This document shows positions 48,586 through 62,393 of a DNA stretch of 64,000 nt, piece by piece. The notes under the pieces were generated by a model. That model made no database searches, was not told the DNA's origin, and saw nothing but the letters and a program-made list of their open reading frames with translations. The first letter of the stretch is position 1. Each line of letters opens with the position of its first letter. Made by a program: the position numbers and the translations under genes. This DNA comes from Ptiloglossa arizonensis (lineage: Eukaryota > Arthropoda > Insecta > Hymenoptera > Colletidae): the NCBI RefSeq assembly GCF_051014685.1, contig NW_027479756.1, positions 1-64,000 of the forward strand. The letters run 5' to 3'.

Positions 48586-51061
48586 CAATTCTGCTGCTCC
48601 AAACGCTTAACGAGAATGGCCTAGGGAAAATATACACATACCGTTGTAATCGGGAGAGTTTCTACTTTCACAAGCAACAGGAATTTTTGGTTGTGGTCAA
48701 TCCGTTCGCGAGATATGGGAGTTTGAAGCCAAGAAATGGTTGAGATGACATAAAATTTTTCGCAATTCTGCTGCTTCAAACGCTTAACCAGAATGGCCTA
48801 GGGAAAAAATACACATACCGTTGTAATCGGGCGAGTTTCTACTTTCAGTTACAATAGGAATTTTTGGGTCTGGTCAATCCGTTCGCGAGATATGGGAGTT
48901 TGAAGCTAAGAAATGGTTGACAAGACAACAAATTTTTCGCATTTCTGCTGCTCCAAACGCTTAACCAGAATGGGCTAGGGAAAAAATACACATACCGTTG
49001 TAATCGGGCGAGTTTCTACTTTCAGATGCAATAGGAATTTTTGGGTTAGGTCAATCCGTTCGCGAGATATGGGAGTTTGAAGCTAAGAAATGGTTGAGAA
49101 GACAACAAATTTTTCGCAATTCTGCTGCTCCAAACGCTTAACCAGAATGGCCTAAGGAAAAAATACGCACACCCTTGTAATCGGGCGAGTTTCTACTTTC
49201 AGACGCAGAAGGAATTTTTGGGTTTGGTCAATCCGTTCGCGAGATATGGGACTTTGAATCTAAGAAATGGTTGAGAAGACAACAAATTTTTCGCATTTCT
49301 GCTGCTCCAAACGCTTAACCAGAATGGGCTAGGGAAAAAATTCACATACCGTTGTAATTGCGCGAGTTTCTACTTTCAGACGCAACAGGAATTTTTGGGT
49401 TAGGACAATCCGTTCGCGAGATATGGGAATTTGAATAAAAGAAATGGTTGAGAAGGCAAAAAATTTTTCGCAATTCTGCTGTTCCAAACGCTTAAACAGA
49501 ATGGCCTACGGAAAAAATACACATACCGTTGTAATCGGGCGAGTTTCTACTTTCAGATGCAATCGGAATTTTTGGGTTATGCCAATCCGTTCGCGAGATA
49601 TGGGAGTTTGAAGCCAAGAAATGGTTGAGAAGGCAAAAAATTTTTCGCAATTCTGCTGCTCCAAACGCTTAACCAGAATGGCCCAGGGAAAAAATACACA
49701 TACCGTTGTAATCGGGCGAGTTTCTACTTTCAGACGCAGCAGGAATTTTTGGGTTTGGTCAATCCGTTCGCGAGATATGGGACTTTGAAGCTAAGAAATG
49801 GTTGAGAAGACAACAAATTTTTCGCAATTCTGCTGCTCCAAACGCTTAACCAGAATGGGGTAGGGAAAAAATACACATACCGTTGTAATCGGGAGAGTTT
49901 CTACTTTCAGATGCAATCGGAATTTTTGGGTTATGTCAATCCGTTCGCGAGATATGGGAGTTTGAATCCAAGAAATGGTTGAGAAGGCAAAAAATTTTTA
50001 GCAATTCTGCTGCTCCAAACGCTTAACCAGAATGGCCCAGGGAAAAAATACGCATACCGTTGTAATCGGGCGAGTTTCTACTTTCAGACGCAGCAGGAAT
50101 TTTTGGGTTTGGTCAATCCGTTCGCGAGATATGGCGCTTTGAAGTTAAGAAATGGTTGAGAAGACAACAAATTTTTCGCAATTCTGCTGCCCCAAACGCT
50201 TGACCAGAATGGGGTAGGGAAAAAATACACATACCGTTGTAATCGGGAGAGTTTCTACTTTCAGACGCACAAGGAATTTTTGGGTTTGGTCAATCCGTTC
50301 GCGATATATGGGAGTTTGAAGCCAAGAAATGGTTGAGATGGCATAAAATTTTTCGCAATTCTGCTGATCCAAACGCTTAACCAGAATGGCCTAGGGAAAA
50401 AATACACATACCGTTGTAATCGAGCGAGTTTCTACTTTCAGTTACAATAGGAATTTTTGGGTTCGGTCAATCCGTTCGCGAGATATGGGACTTTGAAGCT
50501 AAGAAATGGTTGACAAGACAACAAATTTTTCGCACTTCTGCTGCTCCAATCGCTTAACCAGAATGCCCTAGGGGAAAAATACGCATACCCTTGTAATCGG
50601 GCGAGTTTCTACTTTCAGACGCAGCAGGAATTTTGGGTTTGGTCAATCCGTTCGCGAGATATGGGACTTTGAAGCTAAGAAATGGTTGAGGAGACAACAA
50701 ATTTTTCGCAATTCTGCTGCTCCAAACGCTTAACCAGAATGGCCTAGGGGAAAAATACGCACACCCTTGTAATCGGGCGAGTTTCTACTTTCAGACGCAG
50801 CAGGAATTTTGGGTTTGGTCAATCCGTTCGCGAGATATGGGAGTTTGAAGCCAAGAAATGGTTGAGAAGGCAAAAAATTTTACGCAATTCTGCTGCTTCA
50901 AACGCTTAACCAGAATGGCCTAGGGAAAAAATACGCATACCGTTGTAATCGGGCGAGTTTCTACTTTCAGATGCAATCGGAATTTTTGGGTTATGTCAAT
51001 CCATTCGCGAGATATGGGAGTTTGAAGCCAAGAAATGGTTGAGAAGGCAAAAAATTTTTCG
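48586..51061. repeat. 14-monomer higher-order repeat, copy 1
   Basis: A 2476-bp unit (14 x 177 minus 2), directly repeated at 51062-53537. Shared rare markers: GGGAAAATATACAC near 48626, GGTTGTGGTC near 48690, GGCCTAAGG near 49149, TTGAATAAAAG near 49432, GCCTACGG near 49504, GGTTATGCC near 49575, GGCGCTTTGAAGTT near 50133, GCTTGACC near 50198 and CCATTCGCG near 51001. I saw no difference between the two copies. Confidence 0.9.
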
Positions 51062-53537
51062 CAATTCTGCTGCTCCAAACGCTTAACGAGAATGGCCTAG
51101 GGAAAATATACACATACCGTTGTAATCGGGAGAGTTTCTACTTTCACAAGCAACAGGAATTTTTGGTTGTGGTCAATCCGTTCGCGAGATATGGGAGTTT
51201 GAAGCCAAGAAATGGTTGAGATGACATAAAATTTTTCGCAATTCTGCTGCTTCAAACGCTTAACCAGAATGGCCTAGGGAAAAAATACACATACCGTTGT
51301 AATCGGGCGAGTTTCTACTTTCAGTTACAATAGGAATTTTTGGGTCTGGTCAATCCGTTCGCGAGATATGGGAGTTTGAAGCTAAGAAATGGTTGACAAG
51401 ACAACAAATTTTTCGCATTTCTGCTGCTCCAAACGCTTAACCAGAATGGGCTAGGGAAAAAATACACATACCGTTGTAATCGGGCGAGTTTCTACTTTCA
51501 GATGCAATAGGAATTTTTGGGTTAGGTCAATCCGTTCGCGAGATATGGGAGTTTGAAGCTAAGAAATGGTTGAGAAGACAACAAATTTTTCGCAATTCTG
51601 CTGCTCCAAACGCTTAACCAGAATGGCCTAAGGAAAAAATACGCACACCCTTGTAATCGGGCGAGTTTCTACTTTCAGACGCAGAAGGAATTTTTGGGTT
51701 TGGTCAATCCGTTCGCGAGATATGGGACTTTGAATCTAAGAAATGGTTGAGAAGACAACAAATTTTTCGCATTTCTGCTGCTCCAAACGCTTAACCAGAA
51801 TGGGCTAGGGAAAAAATTCACATACCGTTGTAATTGCGCGAGTTTCTACTTTCAGACGCAACAGGAATTTTTGGGTTAGGACAATCCGTTCGCGAGATAT
51901 GGGAATTTGAATAAAAGAAATGGTTGAGAAGGCAAAAAATTTTTCGCAATTCTGCTGTTCCAAACGCTTAAACAGAATGGCCTACGGAAAAAATACACAT
52001 ACCGTTGTAATCGGGCGAGTTTCTACTTTCAGATGCAATCGGAATTTTTGGGTTATGCCAATCCGTTCGCGAGATATGGGAGTTTGAAGCCAAGAAATGG
52101 TTGAGAAGGCAAAAAATTTTTCGCAATTCTGCTGCTCCAAACGCTTAACCAGAATGGCCCAGGGAAAAAATACACATACCGTTGTAATCGGGCGAGTTTC
52201 TACTTTCAGACGCAGCAGGAATTTTTGGGTTTGGTCAATCCGTTCGCGAGATATGGGACTTTGAAGCTAAGAAATGGTTGAGAAGACAACAAATTTTTCG
52301 CAATTCTGCTGCTCCAAACGCTTAACCAGAATGGGGTAGGGAAAAAATACACATACCGTTGTAATCGGGAGAGTTTCTACTTTCAGATGCAATCGGAATT
52401 TTTGGGTTATGTCAATCCGTTCGCGAGATATGGGAGTTTGAATCCAAGAAATGGTTGAGAAGGCAAAAAATTTTTAGCAATTCTGCTGCTCCAAACGCTT
52501 AACCAGAATGGCCCAGGGAAAAAATACGCATACCGTTGTAATCGGGCGAGTTTCTACTTTCAGACGCAGCAGGAATTTTTGGGTTTGGTCAATCCGTTCG
52601 CGAGATATGGCGCTTTGAAGTTAAGAAATGGTTGAGAAGACAACAAATTTTTCGCAATTCTGCTGCCCCAAACGCTTGACCAGAATGGGGTAGGGAAAAA
52701 ATACACATACCGTTGTAATCGGGAGAGTTTCTACTTTCAGACGCACAAGGAATTTTTGGGTTTGGTCAATCCGTTCGCGATATATGGGAGTTTGAAGCCA
52801 AGAAATGGTTGAGATGGCATAAAATTTTTCGCAATTCTGCTGATCCAAACGCTTAACCAGAATGGCCTAGGGAAAAAATACACATACCGTTGTAATCGAG
52901 CGAGTTTCTACTTTCAGTTACAATAGGAATTTTTGGGTTCGGTCAATCCGTTCGCGAGATATGGGACTTTGAAGCTAAGAAATGGTTGACAAGACAACAA
53001 ATTTTTCGCACTTCTGCTGCTCCAATCGCTTAACCAGAATGCCCTAGGGGAAAAATACGCATACCCTTGTAATCGGGCGAGTTTCTACTTTCAGACGCAG
53101 CAGGAATTTTGGGTTTGGTCAATCCGTTCGCGAGATATGGGACTTTGAAGCTAAGAAATGGTTGAGGAGACAACAAATTTTTCGCAATTCTGCTGCTCCA
53201 AACGCTTAACCAGAATGGCCTAGGGGAAAAATACGCACACCCTTGTAATCGGGCGAGTTTCTACTTTCAGACGCAGCAGGAATTTTGGGTTTGGTCAATC
53301 CGTTCGCGAGATATGGGAGTTTGAAGCCAAGAAATGGTTGAGAAGGCAAAAAATTTTACGCAATTCTGCTGCTTCAAACGCTTAACCAGAATGGCCTAGG
53401 GAAAAAATACGCATACCGTTGTAATCGGGCGAGTTTCTACTTTCAGATGCAATCGGAATTTTTGGGTTATGTCAATCCATTCGCGAGATATGGGAGTTTG
53501 AAGCCAAGAAATGGTTGAGAAGGCAAAAAATTTTTCG
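51062..53537. repeat. 14-monomer higher-order repeat, copy 2
   Basis: Tandem partner of 48586-51061 at a constant 2476-bp offset. All the listed rare markers are present in the same order. The right edge is the G/C mismatch AACGAG against AACCAG at 51088/53564. Confidence 0.9.
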
Positions 53538-53858
53538 CAATTCTGCTGCTCCAAACGCTTAACCAGAATGGCCCAGGGAAAAAATACACATACCGTTGTA
53601 ATCGGGCGAGTTTCTACTTTCAGACGCAGCAGGAATTTTTGGGTTTGGTCAATCCGTTCGCGAGATATGGGAGTTTGAAGCCAAGAAATGGTTGAGAAGG
53701 CAAAAAATTTTTCGCATTTCTGCTGCTCCAAACGCTTAACCAGAATGGCCCAGGGAAAAAATACACATACCGTTGTAATCGGGCGAGTTTCTACTTTCAG
53801 ACGCAGCAGGAATTTTTGGGTTTGGTCAATCCGTTCGCGAGATATGGGACTTTGAAGC
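52622..53858. repeat. 7-monomer higher-order repeat, copy 1
   Basis: A 1237-bp unit (7 x 177 minus 2) that lies partly within the second 14-monomer copy and is directly repeated at 53859-55095. Markers are GCCCCAAACGCTTGACC, GCGATATATGG, GAGATGGCAT, CCATTCGCG and a GGCCCAGGG pair. Confidence 0.89.
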
Positions 53859-55140
53859 TAAGAAATGGTTGAGAAGACAACAAATTTTTCGCAATTCTGC
53901 TGCCCCAAACGCTTGACCAGAATGGGGTAGGGAAAAAATACACATACCGTTGTAATCGGGAGAGTTTCTACTTTCAGACGCACAAGGAATTTTTGGGTTT
54001 GGTCAATCCGTTCGCGATATATGGGAGTTTGAAGCCAAGAAATGGTTGAGATGGCATAAAATTTTTCGCAATTCTGCTGATCCAAACGCTTAACCAGAAT
54101 GGCCTAGGGAAAAAATACACATACCGTTGTAATCGAGCGAGTTTCTACTTTCAGTTACAATAGGAATTTTTGGGTTCGGTCAATCCGTTCGCGAGATATG
54201 GGACTTTGAAGCTAAGAAATGGTTGACAAGACAACAAATTTTTCGCACTTCTGCTGCTCCAATCGCTTAACCAGAATGCCCTAGGGGAAAAATACGCATA
54301 CCCTTGTAATCGGGCGAGTTTCTACTTTCAGACGCAGCAGGAATTTTGGGTTTGGTCAATCCGTTCGCGAGATATGGGACTTTGAAGCTAAGAAATGGTT
54401 GAGGAGACAACAAATTTTTCGCAATTCTGCTGCTCCAAACGCTTAACCAGAATGGCCTAGGGGAAAAATACGCACACCCTTGTAATCGGGCGAGTTTCTA
54501 CTTTCAGACGCAGCAGGAATTTTGGGTTTGGTCAATCCGTTCGCGAGATATGGGAGTTTGAAGCCAAGAAATGGTTGAGAAGGCAAAAAATTTTACGCAA
54601 TTCTGCTGCTTCAAACGCTTAACCAGAATGGCCTAGGGAAAAAATACGCATACCGTTGTAATCGGGCGAGTTTCTACTTTCAGATGCAATCGGAATTTTT
54701 GGGTTATGTCAATCCATTCGCGAGATATGGGAGTTTGAAGCCAAGAAATGGTTGAGAAGGCAAAAAATTTTTCGCAATTCTGCTGCTCCAAACGCTTAAC
54801 CAGAATGGCCCAGGGAAAAAATACACATACCGTTGTAATCGGGCGAGTTTCTACTTTCAGACGCAGCAGGAATTTTTGGGTTTGGTCAATCCGTTCGCGA
54901 GATATGGGAGTTTGAAGCCAAGAAATGGTTGAGAAGGCAAAAAATTTTTCGCATTTCTGCTGCTCCAAACGCTTAACCAGAATGGCCCAGGGAAAAAATA
55001 CACATACCGTTGTAATCGGGCGAGTTTCTACTTTCAGACGCAGCAGGAATTTTTGGGTTTGGTCAATCCGTTCGCGAGATATGGGACTTTGAAGCTAAGA
55101 AATGGTTGAGAAGACAACAAATTTTTCGCAATTCTGCTGC
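53859..55140. repeat. 7-monomer higher-order repeat, copy 2
   Basis: Repeats 52622-53903 at a 1237-bp offset. The left edge is the T/C mismatch at 52621/53858 and the right edge the T/C mismatch at 55141/53904. Because it contains part of the 14-monomer unit, it is younger than that duplication. Confidence 0.89.
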
Positions 55141-57440
55141 TCCAAACGCTTAACCAGAATGGGGTAGGGAAAAAATACACATACCGTTGTAATCGGGCGA
55201 GTTTCTACTTTCAGATGCAATAGGAATTTTTGGGTTAGGTCAATCCGTTCGCGAGATATGGGAGTTTGAAGCCAAGAAATGGTAGAGAAGGCAAAAAATT
55301 GTTCACAATCCTGCTGCTCCAAACGCGTAACCAGAATGGCCTAGGGAAAAAATACACATACCGTTGTAATCGGGCGAGGTTCTACTTTCAGATGCAATAG
55401 GCATTTTTGGGTTAGGTCAATCCGTTCGCGAGATATGGGAGTTTGAAGCCAAGAAATGGCTGAGAAGGCAAAAAATTTTTCGCAATTCTGCTGCTTCAAA
55501 CGCTTAACCAGAATGTCCTAGGGAAAAAATACACATACCGTTGTAATCGGGCGAGTTTCTACTTTCAGTTACAATAGGAATTTTTGGGTCTGGTCAATCC
55601 GTTCGCGAGATTTGGGACTTTGAAGCTAAGAAATGGTTGACAAGACAACAAATTTTTCGCACTTCTGCGGCTCCAATCGCTTAACGAGAATGGCCTAGGG
55701 GAAAAATACACATACCGTTGTAATCGGGCGAGTTTCTACTTTCAGACGCAGCAGGAATTTTGGGTTTGGTCAATCCGTTCGCGAGGTATGGGACTTTGAA
55801 GCTAAGAAATGGTTGAGAAGACAACAAATTTTTCGCAATTCTGCTGCTCCAAACGCTTAACCAGAATGGCCTAGGGAAAAAATACACATACCGTTGTAAT
55901 CGGGCGAGTTTCTACTTTCAGATGCAATAGGAATTTTTGGGTTAGGTCAATCCGTTCGCGAGATATGGGAGTTTGAAGCCAAGAAATGGTTGAGAAGGCA
56001 TAAAATTTTTCGCAATTCTGCTGATCCAAACGCTTAACCAGAATGGCCTAGGGAAAAAATACACATACCGGTGTAGTCGGGCGAGTTTCTACTTTCAGAC
56101 GCAGCAGGAATTTTTGGGTTTGGTCAATCCGTTCGCGAGATATGGGACTTTGAAGCTAGGAAATGGTTGAGAAGACAACAAATTTTTCGCAATTCTGCTG
56201 CTCCAAACGCTTAACCAGAATGGGGTAGGGAAAAAATACACATACCGTTGTAATCGGGCGAGTTTCTACTTTCAGACGCAGCAGGAATTTTTGGGTTTGG
56301 TCAATCCGTTCGCGAGATATGGGACTTTGAAGCTAAGAAATGGTTGAGATGACAACAAATTTTTCGCAATTCTGCTGCTCCAAACGCTTAACCAGAATGG
56401 GGTAGGGAAAAAATACACATACCGTTGTAATCGGGAGAGTTTCTACTTTCAGACGCAACAGGAATTTTTGGGTTTGGTCAATCCGTTCGCGAGATATGGG
56501 AGTTTGAAGCCAAGAAATGGTTGAGAAGGCAAAAAATTTTTCGCAATTCTGCTGCTCCAAACGCTTAAACAGAATGGCCTAGGGAAAAAATACACATACC
56601 GCTGTAGTCGGGCGAGTGTCTACTTTCAGATGCAATAGGAATTTTTGGATTAGGTCAATCCGTTCGCGAGATATGGGAGTTTGAAGCCAAGAAATGGTTG
56701 AGGAGGCAAAAAATTTTTCGCAATTCTGCTGCTCCAAACGCTTAACCAGAATGGTCTAGGGAAAAAATACACATACCGTTGTAATCGGGCGAGTTTCTAC
56801 TTTCAAACGCAGCTGGAATTTTTGGGTTTGGTCAATCCGTTCGCGAGATATGGGACTTTGAAGCTAAGAAATGGTTGAGAAGACAACAAATTTTTCGCAA
56901 TTCTGCTGCTCCAAACGCTTAACCAGAATGGGGTAGGGAAAAAATACACATACCGTTGTAATCGGGAGAGTTTCTACTTTCAGACGCAACAGGAATTTTT
57001 GGGTTTGGTCAATCCGTTCGCGAGATATGGGAGTTTGAAGCCAAGAAATGGTTGAGAAGGCAAAAAATTTTTCGCAATTCTGCTGCTCCAAACGCTTAAA
57101 CAGAATGGCCTAGGGAAAAAATACACACACCGTTGTAATCGGGCGAGTTTCTACTTTAAGATGCAATCGGAATTTTTGGGTTATGTCAATCCGTTCGCGA
57201 GATATGGGAGTTTGAAGCCAAGAAATGGTTGAGAAGGCAAAAATTTTTCGCAATTCTGCTGCTCCAAACGCTTAACCAGAATGGCCCAGGGAAAAAATAC
57301 GCATACCGTTGTAATCGGGCGAGTTTCTACTTTCAGACGCAGCAGGAATTTTTGGGTTAGGTCAATCCGTTCGCGAGATATGGGAGTTTGAAGCCAAGAA
57401 ATGGTTGGGAAGGCAAAAAATTTTTCGCAATTCTGCTGCT
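55119..57440. repeat. Block G, copy 1 (28-monomer spacing)
   Basis: About 13 monomers repeated 4953 bp downstream at 60072-62393. Markers are CAATCCTGCTGC near 55307, AACGCGTAACC near 55323, GCAATAGGCATT near 55395, GAATGTCC near 55512, GATTTGGG near 55610, GCGAGGTATGG near 55783 and CCGGTGTAGTC at 56069. Differences seen are ACACACACCG near 57123 (this copy) and AACCAAAATGG near 61699 (other copy). Confidence 0.88.
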
Positions 57441-57536
57441 TCAAACGCTTAACCAGAATGGCCTAGGGAAAAAATACACATACCGTTGTAATCGGGCGAG
57501 TTTCTACTTTCAGATGCAATAGGAATTTTTGGGTCT
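55945..57536. repeat. 9-monomer tandem duplication, copy 1
   Basis: A 1592-bp unit (9 x 177 minus 1), directly repeated at 57537-59076. It is marked by CCGGTGTAGTC at 56069/57661, GAAGCTAGG, GAGATGACAAC, AACGCAGCTGG, a CTTTAAGATGC decamer flank and a one-base-short A tract (GGCAAAAATTTTTCGC). Confidence 0.88.
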
Positions 57537-59076
57537 GGTCAATCCGTTCGCGAGATATGGGAGTTTGAAGCCAAGAAATGGTTGAGAAGGCATAAAATTT
57601 TTCGCAATTCTGCTGATCCAAACGCTTAACCAGAATGGCCTAGGGAAAAAATACACATACCGGTGTAGTCGGGCGAGTTTCTACTTTCAGACGCAGCAGG
57701 AATTTTTGGGTTTGGTCAATCCGTTCGCGAGATATGGGACTTTGAAGCTAGGAAATGGTTGAGAAGACAACAAATTTTTCGCAATTCTGCTGCTCCAAAC
57801 GCTTAACCAGAATGGGGTAGGGAAAAAATACACATACCGTTGTAATCGGGCGAGTTTCTACTTTCAGACGCAGCAGGAATTTTTGGGTTTGGTCAATCCG
57901 TTCGCGAGATATGGGACTTTGAAGCTAAGAAATGGTTGAGATGACAACAAATTTTTCGCAATTCTGCTGCTCCAAACGCTTAACCAGAATGGGGTAGGGA
58001 AAAAATACACATACCGTTGTAATCGGGAGAGTTTCTACTTTCAGACGCAACAGGAATTTTTGGGTTTGGTCAATCCGTTCGCGAGATATGGGAGTTTGAA
58101 GCCAAGAAATGGTTGAGAAGGCAAAAAATTTTTCGCAATTCTGCTGCTCCAAACGCTTAAACAGAATGGCCTAGGGAAAAAATACACATACCGCTGTAGT
58201 CGGGCGAGTGTCTACTTTCAGATGCAATAGGAATTTTTGGATTAGGTCAATCCGTTCGCGAGATATGGGAGTTTGAAGCCAAGAAATGGTTGAGGAGGCA
58301 AAAAATTTTTCGCAATTCTGCTGCTCCAAACGCTTAACCAGAATGGTCTAGGGAAAAAATACACATACCGTTGTAATCGGGCGAGTTTCTACTTTCAAAC
58401 GCAGCTGGAATTTTTGGGTTTGGTCAATCCGTTCGCGAGATATGGGACTTTGAAGCTAAGAAATGGTTGAGAAGACAACAAATTTTTCGCAATTCTGCTG
58501 CTCCAAACGCTTAACCAGAATGGGGTAGGGAAAAAATACACATACCGTTGTAATCGGGAGAGTTTCTACTTTCAGACGCAACAGGAATTTTTGGGTTTGG
58601 TCAATCCGTTCGCGAGATATGGGAGTTTGAAGCCAAGAAATGGTTGAGAAGGCAAAAAATTTTTCGCAATTCTGCTGCTCCAAACGCTTAAACAGAATGG
58701 CCTAGGGAAAAAATACACATACCGTTGTAATCGGGCGAGTTTCTACTTTAAGATGCAATCGGAATTTTTGGGTTATGTCAATCCGTTCGCGAGATATGGG
58801 AGTTTGAAGCCAAGAAATGGTTGAGAAGGCAAAAATTTTTCGCAATTCTGCTGCTCCAAACGCTTAACCAGAATGGCCCAGGGAAAAAATACGCATACCG
58901 TTGTAATCGGGCGAGTTTCTACTTTCAGACGCAGCAGGAATTTTTGGGTTAGGTCAATTCGTTCGCGAGATATGGGAGTTTGAAGCCAAGAAATGGTTGG
59001 GAAGGCAAAAAATTTTTCGCAATTCTGCTGCTTCAAACGCTTAACCAGAATGGCCTAGGGAAAAAATACACATACC
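57537..59076. repeat. 9-monomer tandem duplication, copy 2
   Basis: Repeats 55945-57484. The right edge is the mismatch ACCATTG against ACCGTTG at 59077/57485. A private change is CAATTCGTTCGCG near 58956. Confidence 0.88.
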
Positions 59077-59126
59077 ATTGTAATCGGGCGAGTTTCTACT
59101 TTCAGTTACAATAGGAATTTTTGGGT

Positions 59127-60112
59127 CTGGTCAATCCGTTCGCGAGATATGGGACTTTGAAGCTAAGAAATGGTTGACAAGACAACAAATTTTTCGCACT
59201 TCTGCTGCTCCAATCGCTTAACCAGAATGGCCTAGGGAAAAAATACACATACCGTTGTAATCGGGCGAGTTTCTACTTTCAGTTACAATAGGAATTTTTG
59301 GGTCTGGTCAATCCGTTCGCGAGATATGGGAGTTTGAAGCCAAGAAATGGTAGAGAAGGCAAAAAATTGTTCACAATTCTGCTGCTCCAAACGCTTAACG
59401 AGAATGGCCTAGGGAAAATATACACATACCGTTGTAATCGGGCGAGGTTCTACTTTCAGATGCAATAGGAATTTTTGGGTTAGGTCAATCCGTTCGCGAG
59501 ATATGGGAGTTTGAAGCCAAGAAATGGTTGAGAAGGCAAAAAATTTTTCGCAATTCTGCTGCTTCAAACGCTTAACCAGAATGGCCTAGGGAAAAAATAC
59601 ACATACCGTTGTAATCGGGCGAGTTTCTACTTTCAGTTACAATAGGAATTTTTGGGTCTGGTCAATCCGTTCGCGAGATATGGGACTTTGAACCTAAGAA
59701 ATGGTTCACAAGACAACAAATTTTTCGCAATTCTGCTGCTCCAAACGCTTAACCAGAATGGGGTTGGGAAAAAATACACATACCGTTGTAATCGGGAGAG
59801 TTTCTACTTTCACAAGCAACAGGAATTTTTGGGTTTCGTCAATCCGTTCGCGAGATATGGGAGTTTGAAGCCAAGAAATGGTTGAGAAGGCATAAAATTT
59901 TTCGCAATTCTGCTGATCCCAACGCTTAACCAGAATGGCCTAGGGAAAAAATACACATACCGGTGTAGTCGGGCGAGTGTCTACTTTCAGATGCAATAGG
60001 AATTTTTGGGTTAGGTCAATCCGTTCGCGAGATATGGGAGTTTGAAGCCAAGAAATGGTTGAGAAGGCAAAAAATTTTTCGCAATTCTGCTGCTCCAAAC
60101 GCTTAACCAGAA
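59127..60112. repeat. Block J, copy 1
   Basis: Repeats at 62488-63473 with a 3361-bp offset (19 monomers minus 2). It is marked by GGAAAATATACAC near 59413, GAACCTAAG with GGTTCACAAG near 59690-59710, GGGGTTGGG near 59760, TTTCGTC near 59835 and GATCCCAACGC near 59915. Block J sits between the 9-monomer pair and block G copy 2. Confidence 0.87.
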
Positions 60113-62393
60113 TGGGGTAGGGAAAAAATACACATACCGTTGTAATCGGGCGAGTTTCTACTTTCAGATGCAATAGGAATTTTTGGGTTAGGTCAATCCG
60201 TTCGCGAGATATGGGAGTTTGAAGCCAAGAAATGGTAGAGAAGGCAAAAAATTGTTCACAATCCTGCTGCTCCAAACGCGTAACCAGAATGGCCTAGGGA
60301 AAAAATACACATACCGTTGTAATCGGGCGAGGTTCTACTTTCAGATGCAATAGGCATTTTTGGGTTAGGTCAATCCGTTCGCGAGATATGGGAGTTTGAA
60401 GCCAAGAAATGGCTGAGAAGGCAAAAAATTTTTCGCAATTCTGCTGCTTCAAACGCTTAACCAGAATGTCCTAGGGAAAAAATACACATACCGTTGTAAT
60501 CGGGCGAGTTTCTACTTTCAGTTACAATAGGAATTTTTGGGTCTGGTCAATCCGTTCGCGAGATTTGGGACTTTGAAGCTAAGAAATGGTTGACAAGACA
60601 ACAAATTTTTCGCACTTCTGCGGCTCCAATCGCTTAACGAGAATGGCCTAGGGGAAAAATACACATACCGTTGTAATCGGGCGAGTTTCTACTTTCAGAC
60701 GCAGCAGGAATTTTGGGTTTGGTCAATCCGTTCGCGAGGTATGGGACTTTGAAGCTAAGAAATGGTTGAGAAGACAACAAATTTTTCGCAATTCTGCTGC
60801 TCCAAACGCTTAACCAGAATGGCCTAGGGAAAAAATACACATACCGTTGTAATCGGGCGAGTTTCTACTTTCAGATGCAATAGGAATTTTTGGGTTAGGT
60901 CAATCCGTTCGCGAGATATGGGAGTTTGAAGCCAAGAAATGGTTGAGAAGGCATAAAATTTTTCGCAATTCTGCTGATCCAAACGCTTAACCAGAATGGC
61001 CTAGGGAAAAAATACACATACCGGTGTAGTCGGGCGAGTTTCTACTTTCAGACGCAGCAGGAATTTTTGGGTTTGGTCAATCCGTTCGCGAGATATGGGA
61101 CTTTGAAGCTAGGAAATGGTTGAGAAGACAACAAATTTTTCGCAATTCTGCTGCTCCAAACGCTTAACCAGAATGGGGTAGGGAAAAAATACACATACCG
61201 TTGTAATCGGGCGAGTTTCTACTTTCAGACGCAGCAGGAATTTTTGGGTTTGGTCAATCCGTTCGCGAGATATGGGACTTTGAAGCTAAGAAATGGTTGA
61301 GATGACAACAAATTTTTCGCAATTCTGCTGCTCCAAACGCTTAACCAGAATGGGGTAGGGAAAAAATACACATACCGTTGTAATCGGGAGAGTTTCTACT
61401 TTCAGACGCAACAGGAATTTTTGGGTTTGGTCAATCCGTTCGCGAGATATGGGAGTTTGAAGCCAAGAAATGGTTGAGAAGGCAAAAAATTTTTCGCAAT
61501 TCTGCTGCTCCAAACGCTTAAACAGAATGGCCTAGGGAAAAAATACACATACCGCTGTAGTCGGGCGAGTGTCTACTTTCAGATGCAATAGGAATTTTTG
61601 GATTAGGTCAATCCGTTCGCGAGATATGGGAGTTTGAAGCCAAGAAATGGTTGAGGAGGCAAAAAATTTTTCGCAATTCTGCTGCTCCAAACGCTTAACC
61701 AAAATGGTCTAGGGAAAAAATACACATACCGTTGTAATCGGGCGAGTTTCTACTTTCAAACGCAGCTGGAATTTTTGGGTTTGGTCAATCCGTTCGCGAG
61801 ATATGGGACTTTGAAGCTAAGAAATGGTTGAGAAGACAACAAATTTTTCGCAATTCTGCTGCTCCAAACGCTTAACCAGAATGGGGTAGGGAAAAAATAC
61901 ACATACCGTTGTAATCGGGAGAGTTTCTACTTTCAGACGCAACAGGAATTTTTGGGTTTGGTCAATCCGTTCGCGAGATATGGGAGTTTGAAGCCAAGAA
62001 ATGGTTGAGAAGGCAAAAAATTTTTCGCAATTCTGCTGCTCCAAACGCTTAAACAGAATGGCCTAGGGAAAAAATACACATACCGTTGTAATCGGGCGAG
62101 TTTCTACTTTAAGATGCAATCGGAATTTTTGGGTTATGTCAATCCGTTCGCGAGATATGGGAGTTTGAAGCCAAGAAATGGTTGAGAAGGCAAAAATTTT
62201 TCGCAATTCTGCTGCTCCAAACGCTTAACCAGAATGGCCCAGGGAAAAAATACGCATACCGTTGTAATCGGGCGAGTTTCTACTTTCAGACGCAGCAGGA
62301 ATTTTTGGGTTAGGTCAATCCGTTCGCGAGATATGGGAGTTTGAAGCCAAGAAATGGTTGGGAAGGCAAAAAATTTTTCGCAATTCTGCTGCT
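60072..62393. repeat. Block G, copy 2
   Basis: Partner of 55119-57440 at 4953 bp. From 60898 onward it also matches the second 9-monomer copy at 3361 bp. That agrees with one three-way family: 55945, 57537 and 60898 share the same start. Confidence 0.88.
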
